This document shows, in pieces, positions 1 to 7,534 of a stretch of DNA of 15,003 nt; the first letter of the stretch is position 1; each line of letters opens with the position of its first letter. A model generated the notes under the pieces. The model was not told the origin of the DNA. It did not search any database and worked only from the letters and a program-made list of their open reading frames with translations. A program made the translations under genes and the position numbers. Origin of the DNA: Anaerolineae bacterium (lineage in GTDB: Bacteria; Chloroflexota; Anaerolineae; JAADDB01); contig WGAA01000082.1 in the NCBI GenBank assembly GCA_015489285.1, forward strand, positions 1-15,003, in the 5' to 3' direction.

Positions 1-3000
1 CCGTCCGCATCCGTGTCATTCCAAACTCGGTCGCCTATCGACCCGCGAGCCGTGCTAACAGTGACATCCTCGTCATTCTCCGGATCCTGGCCGGACGGCG
101 TGTCGGTATCTTGGGCTTGAGTACCGTCGTCGTCAACGGTGTGATAATTCTCCGCGCTGGCGTAGGCGGTGTTGTCGTATGTGCCTTCAGGTGTCTCAGG
201 TGATACATCTACGACGAACGTGATCGTGATAACACCACCAGATCCTATGTCCCACGTCCCCCACTTGGGTGTGCCGTTGCCCAGCGCACAGAGGAGGGAG
301 CCTCCGTCATGCACTTGGGCCGGCGTTTGCGTCAACTGGGTCCAGTTGTCTGCGTTCGTGTCGTAAACCTGGAAGTACCGAGTATCCGTCGCGGGGAAGC
401 CGTAAACCTGATGCTTGCCGTCGGAACACAGGTCACTGCCGTTTTCCACCTTGTGGGGTGAGTCGGCCGGGGGATTCTGAATCCAGGTATTAGTGGCAAT
501 ATCGTATCGGTAGTAGAGTTGTTTGTCCCCACCGACCCAGGCGTAGATGGAGCCGGACGAGGGCTGGTTCCCCGAGACCGTGCCCGGATGGAAGACGATG
601 GCCGCCCCTTCTTTAGCCGGTTCTACGTTGGGAAGATCGTGTAGGCGTTCCCAGGTATCTGTCTGGATGTTATAGCGATAAAACTCGTACCCCGGATTTT
701 CCGGTCCCCATTGGGACGGGTCGTCATTGCCGTTGTTTCCACCCAGGAAGTAGATGTAGCCGTCACCGTAGGTGATGTCCGAACCGCCGGACTGGGCCAC
801 AGGCGTATGGGTTAGAAGGGTCCACGTATCTGTACGCGGGTCGTAGCGCCACAAGTCGTTATCCGTGCTGCTATCGTTACCGCCCACAATAGCGTAGACG
901 TAGCGGTCATCGTACGTCAGTGCCCCACCTGTGCCGACTTCCTTGCCGGGAGGCAGGGGCACATCGGCCGCTGCAGCATCGCTCCACGTGTTCGAAGTCG
1001 GATCGTATCGCCAGAACGCGTTGGTGCTGCCGCCGCCCATGCCAAAGATGTACCCATCGGCCATGGCAATGTCACCGCCCGCATGGACGTTGCCAGGAGC
1101 ATCGGCCATCACTTGCCATGTCCCTGCCTCCAGATCGTATCGCCAGAAGTTGGGCGTGTTCTTGCCGCCAAAGGCATATATGTAACCGGTGTCGTTCAAT
1201 AACGTGTTGACCGGGGTGATGGTCCCGGTTCGGGTTACCGGACCACTAACTTCCACAGAGATTGTGCGGTCATAAGTAAACCCATTCGGTAGGGTATCGG
1301 TAATGACGACGCCCCGGGCAACTCCGGTACCGTCGTTGCGCACCACGATGGTGTAGGTCGCCTCCCCACCGGCCACCGTGGTGGGCGTGGACGTGTCCTT
1401 GTCGATGAGCAGATGGGGCGTTAAGACGGCAATGCCTGTCGTCTCGCTGTCGCTGTTGTTACTCGTGTCCGGATCCGGGTTGTCCGCGGACCCCACGGAG
1501 ACGGTGTTCGTGATGGAAGGAACTGACGTAGAGGGGGCCACCGTGCCCCGAATGAGCACACTCTTCGTCGTTGTTGTCAACACGTCCCCCACGTTGAGGG
1601 TCCCCGTCCATGGATTCCACGTCGTTCCGTTGTCCAAGGAGTATTGGGGACTCTGCAACTCGGTGGGTAATGTGTCCGTAATGACGACGTTTTTCGCGTT
1701 GGCCGGGCCTGCATTGGCCACGGTAATCGTGTAGGTGAGCACGCTTCCTGTGTTCACCGGATCCGGGGAGTCGGATTTGGTCACACTCAAATCCGCGCAC
1801 ATATTCACCCGCAGGTACAGGCGTGGATTTTGATGATCCGCGTGTACTTCCTCGAAGAGACACGCGGGACAGGGGCAGAGGCGGGCCCAATAACTGGCCT
1901 CGTCCTCGCCCACAGGCGGAGAGTACATTTGATATACGAGGGGGCCCTCAGTGAAATGGTATACTTGCGTAGGGGCCGCGTAATCATCTGGGGTGGGCTG
2001 ATTTAGCCCTACATGGGAAGGGGGAGCCGAATTCCAGGTGATGGGTGTCCCATCCCAATCAGAATGGTGCAGTTCCATAAATACTGGGCCCTGCATCCAA
2101 TTCGTCGGATCAGGGTTATCAAGCATGTCAAGAATCAGAGCCGCATGCTCCGCTGTCTCTGTCGCGTAATCGGATAAGTCGAAATAGTAGAAGGAATCCT
2201 GACGCTGACCGTACTCCGTGTCGTCCGGTTTGGCGCGAAGGTGGATAGGAGAGAGATCGTAGTAAGACGTGTCGGGGTTTTCGCTATCGATCCAGGCCGC
2301 GTGTGTAGCGGGGATAAAGTATTCGATACGACATGAGGAGTAAAGTCCGGCGTCATTGACTTTCTTAATGCCACTTTCAGAATCACCGTCGTCGGTGATA
2401 GAAATATTTTTGATACAACCATCCGCATCGACATCGCTGTCCTTGTTGGAATCGGAGCCCGCGTGCTTGGGGCTGAAGGTAAAGGTCTCATCGGGAGGAA
2501 CGAATTTGATGGAATAGGTGGCGCTTAAATCAATATCAAAACGATAGTCACCCTCGGATCCCCACTGAGGTGTGATGGCGAACTCGATAGGATCACCGCT
2601 GCAGGTGCCGTTGTCGTAGAGTTCGACGCGCATGTTGTAAATGTCCATTTCCAGGTCATCCTGGATGCCATCCTGATCGGAGTCATACCATACGCGTCCT
2701 GTAAATACCACCCATTTATGCCATCCCGCATCCCAGGTGAGATCCGTCTCACCGGCATCAAGGGTGATAGGACCGGTACATCCGGTAGAATTGTCCATGT
2801 CGCTGTCGATGGTGTCGTCGTTACCCACATTGGCTTTAGCGGCCATTTGCGGGACCATGAAACGTAGGGAATAGGTGCCTGCCTTCAGGTCAGTAAAAGT
2901 ATAGTGTCCATTATCATCCGTTTGGGTGGTAGCGATAGGATCGCCGTAACAGGTCCCGTTATCGTATAATCTAACCTGGACATTTTTCGTTCCGGACTCA

Positions 3001-5618
3001 TCCGGGTCTTGAAGGCCGTTCATGTTGGCATCATGCCAAACCAGATCACCCAAGGTGGCGGCCAAATACAACCCCGCATCCCATGTAGTGTCGTTTTCGC
3101 CTGAACTCAGGTCAATACCACCGGTACATCCCGTCGCCGGATCCGCATCGCTGTCCACGCTGTCGTCAGAGCCCTGATTCGCAGAGCTGAAGGCGTAGCC
3201 GCTCGGCTTGACGAATTTCACAGAGTACGTCCCCGGCGCCAGGTTGGTGAAACTGTAATGGCCACTTCCATCCGTGGTGGTCGTGGCCACCGCGCTGCCG
3301 GAGCAGGAATCGCCGTTGTACAGTTCCACGGTGACGTTGGGTATACCGGCCTCTCCCGCGTCCTGGATGCCGTCCGCGTCCACGTCGTTCCAGACGAAGT
3401 CGCCCAATGAAGCCTGAGGGGGTTCCGGCCCATAGAGACATACTGCGTCTATCTTAGCATAATCCGAACCGCCAGCGTCCACCGCGATACGCAAGTAGGA
3501 CGCGTTGGCCGGCGCCGAGCCCGCATGTAACGTGCGCATCTGGCTCAGGAGATGATCGGTGTCTACGTCTTTGGTAATGACGTGAACGACGGGGCTACCG
3601 AGGGGCTGGTAATTGCTGTCCAGGTAGCGAACAGATACCGTCTTATCTCCATCTTCCGGTTGGTGGGAACCCGCATAGAATGTCACCGTATACACGCCGT
3701 TTGGCGAGATGGGGACATCTTGATACAGAAGATCCCCCGGCCAAGTAAAGGCGTACTGGTTGCCATCGGGCTTAGGATTCACCGAGCTGGAATCCGTGGC
3801 CTCGCCACCGGACCAACCTGCAGGGGAACTCCCCGGACTGGAGTCTTCGAAACTTCCATTCTGGAGTACACTCAGGGCGCCCGGTTCACACCAGCCTGAA
3901 CAGCGCTGTGAGCCATCAGCGTTCTGGCCGTTGTTTTCGTTGGAGTACATTTGAGCGATCTCACCATCGCTCAATGCTGTGTTGTAGATTTTTACCTCGT
4001 CTATCTTCCCATTGAAATTCAGACCACCACACACAAATTGACAAGAGCCTATCTCCAGTACGTGATCCGTCGCCTGGATAGATCGGTTATACGTCTTAGT
4101 ATCTTGTAGCACGCCGTCCACATAGAACTTTAGAGTAAAGTTCCCCGACGTTCCCGTGCGCACTAACGTTACATGATGCCATTCGTTGGCCGGAACTCGG
4201 GCCGACGAGGTGACCATGTCACCACTATTGTGGGCATACACCAGGTATCCATTGCTGTCCCGACCGAACCAGAATTCACCTTCGTGCGAACGGCTAACAA
4301 AGATCTCCACCCATCCGGGATACCCATAGGGGTATACCCAGGCGGAAAGGGTCAAATCCCCCAGGATGTCGAGGGCAGGATTCGTCAGGGTATCATCGCT
4401 GGGATCGTTCGGAGTCCCGTTATCGTGGTCGGCGACTGTCATTTGCGTGCCGTTAGAACCATCTCCTTCATAAGCCCGAAAGATCTTCCCATCCCCGTCG
4501 GCAGTGATGGTGGCATGGCCCCTCAAAACGCCATCGGGCAGAGTCGCCGTGTGGTCTCCCGTATAGGGATAGTGGTGATCGCCGCAGGTGTCGAAACGAT
4601 ATTCGGCTACTAACCCTCCCGGCGTTCCCCCACTGGGTGTGACCACCGGTTCAGGTGTAGGTGTGGGAGTGGGAGTGGAGTCGGCTACATAGAAGAACAC
4701 AATGTCCTTGGGCCATCCGAGGCTGATGTAATCCCCCAGGTAATTGCTCCCGTTCGAGCTGGGATACGGTGCGTATTTCTGGACGTTATTCGTGCGCATA
4801 CTGGCAACATAAAGATTCCCGTCCGGGCCAAAACGGAATCCTGTAGGATGACGAAGCCGATGGTTTCCCCCTACTACGCCTTCAATGAAGACCTGACGAT
4901 TCGTTGCCGTGCTCCCGTTATCCCGGAAACGGTATATCTTATCCCCGTCCCAAAATGAAGCCCCCAGGTAAAAGTACCCGTCTTTCCAATGGAACACGCG
5001 AGCTCCTTGACCGCTGGGAACGGTTGCGTACACATTAAGATAAGCCCCTGTGGAGCCGTCAAAACGCAATACTCTATCCCCGTGTTCATCGTTGACATAC
5101 AAGTTACCGTCAGGGCCGAAGCCGATGCCCTGCTTTCCATCGCTCAACCCGCTGACGAAGATGCCCATATAAGCACCGGTCGACCCGTTGTACTTGTATA
5201 CCCGATTTGAAGTAAGGACGTACAAATTCCCATCCGGTCCAAAGGTCAAACCATTCGGTGACGCCGGCACATTGCTCACGAAAGTTTCCAAATTCCCGTG
5301 AAGGGGATCCCGAAGCCGATAGACGGCTTTATCTCCCTCGCTGACAATGTAAAGACTCCCGTCAGGGCCCCAGGTCATACCATAAGGCGTGTTGACACTC
5401 AAGGTACGTACAAGGGATCCTGTATCAAATCGGTGGATATAAAGTGCGTTATCGCTATAAGCTGCACTACACGAATAATATATTCCACCTGAAACGGATG
5501 CAGGCGCTACATCGCCAGGACGTCCCTCTGTCCCATAGGCATTGGCAGCAAAGGCGTACCCAACAATGAGGAACAGGACCATCAGAACGGCCAGAACACC
5601 ACCGAACTTTAACCGCAT
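1..5618 (-). CDS. Giant secreted multidomain surface protein (NHL, LamG, SdrD-B, DUF11, Kelch), C-terminus outside the window
   Basis: An uninterrupted minus-strand frame (codons begin on plus positions divisible by 3) runs from ATG at 5618 to the left edge, so 1872 codons are visible and no stop is reached. I read this frame through every domain and saw no frameshift. Start: AAGGAGG lies 5 nt upstream (5624-5630). Residues 1-27 are a signal peptide (MRLKF, hydrophobic core, AFA/ANA cleavage). Then, by approximate residue: 40-310 NHL-type six-blade propeller with repeated FGPDGNLYV; 312-330 Thr-Pro linker; 337-558 LamG/concanavalin-like domain (LTLSAWVYP, WHHVTLVR, GKIDEVKIYN); 585-726 NGSFE-type carbohydrate-binding-like module; 737-1093 three SdrD-B domains; 1095-1270 DNRLRE-like module (DSFYYFDLSD, ITWNSAPP) with a CPCPAC cluster; 1277-1390 DUF11; 1403-1855 second DUF11 split by Kelch repeats; from 1858 a fourth SdrD-B. 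It is probably exported and cell-attached, with a role in adhesion or the cell envelope. No catalytic site was recognised. The anchor, if any, lies off-window. Confidence 0.93.
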   Translation of the reverse strand, partial: MRLKFGGVLAVLMVLFLIVGYAFAANAYGTEGRPGDVAPASVSGGIYYSCSAAYSDNALYIHRFDTGSLVRTLSVNTPYGMTWGPDGSLYIVSEGDKAVYRLRDPLHGNLETFVSNVPASPNGLTFGPDGNLYVLTSNRVYKYNGSTGAYMGIFVSGLSDGKQGIGFGPDGNLYVNDEHGDRVLRFDGSTGAYLNVYATVPSGQGARVFHWKDGYFYLGASFWDGDKIYRFRDNGSTATNRQVFIEGVVGGNHRLRHPTGFRFGPDGNLYVASMRTNNVQKYAPYPSSNGSNYLGDYISLGWPKDIVFFYVADSTPTPTPTPEPVVTPSGGTPGGLVAEYRFDTCGDHHYPYTGDHTATLPDGVLRGHATITADGDGKIFRAYEGDGSNGTQMTVADHDNGTPNDPSDDTLTNPALDILGDLTLSAWVYPYGYPGWVEIFVSRSHEGEFWFGRDSNGYLVYAHNSGDMVTSSARVPANEWHHVTLVRTGTSGNFTLKFYVDGVLQDTKTYNRSIQATDHVLEIGSCQFVCGGLNFNGKIDEVKIYNTALSDGEIAQMYSNENNGQNADGSQRCSGWCEPGALSVLQNGSFEDSSPGSSPAGWSGGEATDSSSVNPKPDGNQYAFTWPGDLLYQDVPISPNGVYTVTFYAGSHQPEDGDKTVSVRYLDSNYQPLGSPVVHVITKDVDTDHLLSQMRTLHAGSAPANASYLRIAVDAGGSDYAKIDAVCLYGPEPPQASLGDFVWNDVDADGIQDAGEAGIPNVTVELYNGDSCSGSAVATTTTDGSGHYSFTNLAPGTYSVKFVKPSGYAFSSANQGSDDSVDSDADPATGCTGGIDLSSGENDTTWDAGLYLAATLGDLVWHDANMNGLQDPDESGTKNVQVRLYDNGTCYGDPIATTQTDDNGHYTFTDLKAGTYSLRFMVPQMAAKANVGNDDTIDSDMDNSTGCTGPITLDAGETDLTWDAGWHKWVVFTGRVWYDSDQDGIQDDLEMDIYNMRVELYDNGTCSGDPIEFAITPQWGSEGDYRFDIDLSATYSIKFVPPDETFTFSPKHAGSDSNKDSDVDADGCIKNISITDDGDSESGIKKVNDAGLYSSCRIEYFIPATHAAWIDSENPDTSYYDLSPIHLRAKPDDTEYGQRQDSFYYFDLSDYATETAEHAALILDMLDNPDPTNWMQGPVFMELHHSDWDGTPITWNSAPPSHVGLNQPTPDDYAAPTQVYHFTEGPLVYQMYSPPVGEDEASYWARLCPCPACLFEEVHADHQNPRLYLRVNMCADLSVTKSDSPDPVNTGSVLTYTITVANAGPANAKNVVITDTLPTELQSPQYSLDNGTTWNPWTGTLNVGDVLTTTTKSVLIRGTVAPSTSVPSITNTVSVGSADNPDPDTSNNSDSETTGIAVLTPHLLIDKDTSTPTTVAGGEATYTIVVRNDGTGVARGVVITDTLPNGFTYDRTISVEVSGPVTRTGTITPVNTLLNDTGYIYAFGGKNTPNFWRYDLEAGTWQVMADAPGNVHAGGDIAMADGYIFGMGGGSTNAFWRYDPTSNTWSDAAAADVPLPPGKEVGTGGALTYDDRYVYAIVGGNDSSTDNDLWRYDPRTDTWTLLTHTPVAQSGGSDITYGDGYIYFLGGNNGNDDPSQWGPENPGYEFYRYNIQTDTWERLHDLPNVEPAKEGAAIVFHPGTVSGNQPSSGSIYAWVGGDKQLYYRYDIATNTWIQNPPADSPHKVENGSDLCSDGKHQVYGFPATDTRYFQVYDTNADNWTQLTQTPAQVHDGGSLLCALGNGTPKWGTWDIGSGGVITITFVVDVSPETPEGTYDNTAYASAENYHTVDDDGTQAQDTDTPSGQDPENDEDVTVSTARGSIGDRVWNDTDAD
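270..1184 (-). repeat. Six Kelch blades within the surface protein
   Basis: Residues about 1479-1783 contain six Kelch-type blades. The openings are YIYAFGGK, YIFGMGGG, YVYAIVGG, YIYFLGGN, SIYAWVGG and HQVYGFPA. Each blade has a downstream Tyr-Asp/Asn plus Trp pair such as WRYDLEAGTW, WRYDPTSNTW or YRYDIATNTW. This is the number needed for one closed propeller. Blade 4 has a longer loop, and blade 6 lacks the double glycine. The propeller sits inside what otherwise reads as one DUF11 domain (see findings). Confidence 0.82.
2340..3410 (-). repeat. Three tandem SdrD-B/Cna-B-like domain repeats in the surface protein
   Basis: Residues about 737-1093 hold three consecutive units. Each opens with a variant of LGDFVWNDVDADGIQD and continues through VxLYDNGTCxGD and GxYxFxxLxxGTYSxKFVxP. 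Each then has a (G)SDDSxDSD-type acidic stretch and closes on WDAGLY or NDAGLY. The acidic loops resemble the calcium-binding loops of SdrD B domains. Unit 3 has diverged at its start (GRVWYDSDQDG), and unit 2 closes on WDAGWH. A fourth unit begins at the left edge (GSIGDRVWNDTDADG). Such domains usually act as rigid stalk spacers in surface proteins. Confidence 0.85.
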
Positions 5619-5644
5619 ATGGGCCTCCTTCTGTATCAGGCGTG

Positions 5645-5665
5645 CCTCCGGTGAACGGACGGAGG
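5645..5665 (-). other. Small inverted repeat in the 5' leader of the surface protein gene
   Basis: CCTCCG (5645-5650) and CGGAGG (5660-5665) are perfect 6-bp arms around a 9-nt loop. They lie between the candidate -10 box at 5696-5701 and the ribosome binding site at 5624-5630. The hairpin could stabilise the leader mRNA. One arm carries GGAGG, so it could also act as a false ribosome binding sequence hidden in a stem. No known riboswitch was recognised. Confidence 0.35.
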
Positions 5666-5695
5666 ACGCGAGTGTCGTTTTTAAATCCTGCGTAC

Positions 5696-5701
5696 ATTAT
5701 A
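5696..5701 (-). promoter_or_regulatory. Candidate -10 box for the surface protein gene
   Basis: Read on the minus strand this is TATAAT, a perfect sigma-70-type -10 hexamer. It would start transcription near 5690 and leave a leader of about 70 nt. The hexamer at the expected -35 position (about 5719-5724, GGAAAA) is poor. Because ATTATAAT is itself palindromic, the plus strand also reads TATAAT at 5698-5703. The direction of use therefore rests on the position of the gene rather than on the box. Confidence 0.45.
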
Positions 5702-5794
5702 ATGGGATGCGTGGGAATTTTTCCTTACAGGATGCTGACAATTTTTGGAAAGTTTGGCGAACAGCCCTTGAATCTGATTCCCCCAAAAGTACCC

Positions 5795-5823
5795 TTGGCC
5801 CGAATGGTGACTTCCCGTATAAT
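5795..5823 (+). promoter_or_regulatory. Sigma-70-like promoter of the GH3-kinase operon
   Basis: The -35 hexamer TTGGCC (5795-5800) is separated by exactly 17 bp from a perfect TATAAT (5818-5823). Transcription would begin near 5830 and give a leader of about 75 nt before the ATG at 5906. This is the best-formed promoter I see in the window. Its -10 is buried in a palindrome (next entry), which points to regulation by occlusion. Confidence 0.7.
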
Positions 5824-5829
5824 ACGGGA
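5813..5829. promoter_or_regulatory. Perfect 17-bp palindrome over the -10 box (putative operator)
   Basis: TCCCGTATAATACGGGA has 8-bp perfect arms around a single central A at 5821. The arms cover the whole -10 hexamer. A dimeric repressor bound here would block RNA polymerase. No transcription factor gene is present in the window, so the regulator is unknown. Calling it an operator is an inference from symmetry and placement. Confidence 0.55.
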
Positions 5830-5905
5830 CGGAATCGTCGTGGCCCGCAAGGCGTTCATCCTCCTTCTGTACTTGTTGAGCGACTGCAAAGGAACGAGGT
5901 GACGC

Positions 5906-7534
5906 ATGAAACGGTATTCGGAAAAAACAAGTGAACTCGTACGACGCCGGGAGTTCGACAGGGCTTGGCAGAGGCATTGCAGTTACCTCGACCTGAACAT
6001 CGATGAGTTTATGCACATCCAAAAACGCCTCCTCCTCGAACAACTCGAGTTGGGACGACGGAGCCCCCTCTGGCGCAACGTTTTCGGCGATGTGATCGAC
6101 GACCTCACCGTGGAAAACATGCGCGAGCTCATCCCTCTGACCGAATACGAGGATTACGAGCCCTACCTGCGCGACCGCCCGTCCGACATTCTCGCCCTCC
6201 CCATCAAGGAATGGGCCCGCACCTCCGGTCTCAGCGGCAAGCCCAAATGGGTCCCCTACACCGAGGACATGTATGAACACCTGGGACTGTGCACCATTAC
6301 CACAGGCATTCTCTCATCGGCCCGATACCGTGGCGATGTACGCCTTCGCCCGGGGGATGTGGTCGCCTCCAACCTCCCCCCACGCCCCTTTATGAGCGGG
6401 CTCGCCCTGGTGGCCAGCAGCGAGTTCTTCGACTACCACTACATTCCCCCGCTGGACATGACCGAGGAGATGAGCTTTCAGGAACGAACGGAATGGGTTT
6501 TCCGCCAGGCGATGATCGAAGGGATGCAGTTGCTCGGCGCGATGACCATTGTGCTCGTCCGCATGGGGGAAATGTTCGAACAGGGGGCACGCAACCGACG
6601 GTTTTCCTGGCACATGCTACACCCTAAGGCCATCTGGCGAATTATCCGGGCCGCCCGCAAGGCCCGAAAGGAGAACCGCTCCTACATCCTCCCCAGGGAT
6701 CTCTGGACCCTCAAAGGGCTCCAGGGCGGAGGCACCGATACCTTCCTATACAGGGAACGCATCAAGGAATACTGGGGGCTGTATCCCTACGAGATTTACG
6801 CCTGCACCGAAGGGGGCATCATGGCCGCTCAGGCCTGGGGCGACCACCAGCATCTCATCTTCCTCCCCGACAGTGCATTCTACGAGTTCATCAGCGAAGA
6901 GGATTGGGTCAAAGAGCGCCTGGACGGTGTGCCCCCCACGCGTACGCTGCTCATGGACGAGCTGGAGGTGGGGAAGCGATACGACGTCGTCATCACCAAT
7001 TTCTACGGTGGGGCGTTCCTCCGCTACCGCCTCCACGATCTGGTGGAAGTCGTCGCCCTCGAAGATAAGGAGTACGGCATACGGCTCCCCCAATTTCAGT
7101 TCGTGGGACGGTCAGGCGCCTTTATCGACCTGTCCGGGTTTGCGGGCCTCATCGACGAAAAACTCCTCCTCCGGGCCCTCGCCCAGGTGGGGGTTCCCTA
7201 CGTGGATTGGACCATCCGCAAGGAATTTCCCGGAAAGCAACCCATCGTACACCTTTACATCGAGCTCAAGCCCGAGGCTAACCTCTCGGCCGACGCCTTA
7301 CGGGAGAAGCTTCACGCGGTACTCAAGGAGATGAACTCGGACTACGGGGACGTGGAACGCATGTTGGGGTACGTGCCCTTGAGGGTAACCACCCTAGCAC
7401 CCGGGAGTTTCGACCGATTCATCCAACATCGACTAGCCCAAGGCGCGGACCTGGCCCACCTCAAACCCCTGCGCATCCAACCATCGGCCGAGGACATCGC
7501 ACTATTGACGGGGAAGGAACATAACGGCTCATGA
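5906..7534 (+). CDS. GH3-family adenylate-forming (acyl-acid amido synthetase-like) protein
   Basis: This 542-residue protein resembles the GH3 branch of the ANL adenylating superfamily. The plant members activate an acyl acid with ATP and join it to an amino acid. The phosphate-binding loop ARTSGLSGKPKWVPYT is seen near residues 104-119, the adenylate motif YACTEGG near 298-304, YRLHDLVEVV from 374, and FVGRSGAFIDLSG after it. The C-terminal lobe (about 430-530) is present, so the gene looks full length. In the third motif the usual YRxGD reads YRLHD, with His at 377 in place of Gly. The start is supported by GAGG 6 nt upstream of the ATG. There is no signal peptide or membrane segment, so it should be cytosolic. 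Its stop overlaps the kinase start (ATGA), which implies coupled translation. The substrate is unknown. Family call is firm; reaction is inference. Confidence 0.85.
   Translation: MKRYSEKTSELVRRREFDRAWQRHCSYLDLNIDEFMHIQKRLLLEQLELGRRSPLWRNVFGDVIDDLTVENMRELIPLTEYEDYEPYLRDRPSDILALPIKEWARTSGLSGKPKWVPYTEDMYEHLGLCTITTGILSSARYRGDVRLRPGDVVASNLPPRPFMSGLALVASSEFFDYHYIPPLDMTEEMSFQERTEWVFRQAMIEGMQLLGAMTIVLVRMGEMFEQGARNRRFSWHMLHPKAIWRIIRAARKARKENRSYILPRDLWTLKGLQGGGTDTFLYRERIKEYWGLYPYEIYACTEGGIMAAQAWGDHQHLIFLPDSAFYEFISEEDWVKERLDGVPPTRTLLMDELEVGKRYDVVITNFYGGAFLRYRLHDLVEVVALEDKEYGIRLPQFQFVGRSGAFIDLSGFAGLIDEKLLLRALAQVGVPYVDWTIRKEFPGKQPIVHLYIELKPEANLSADALREKLHAVLKEMNSDYGDVERMLGYVPLRVTTLAPGSFDRFIQHRLAQGADLAHLKPLRIQPSAEDIALLTGKEHNGS

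Noticed and set aside
1378..1734. Plus-strand and other-frame small reading frames across 1-5618
   Set aside because: All lie within one continuous minus-strand frame whose translation shows domain after domain. They are shadows.
5681..6280. A 199-codon minus-strand frame over the start of the GH3-like gene
   Set aside because: It covers the rightward promoter and the well-supported GH3 N-terminus and shows no family features.
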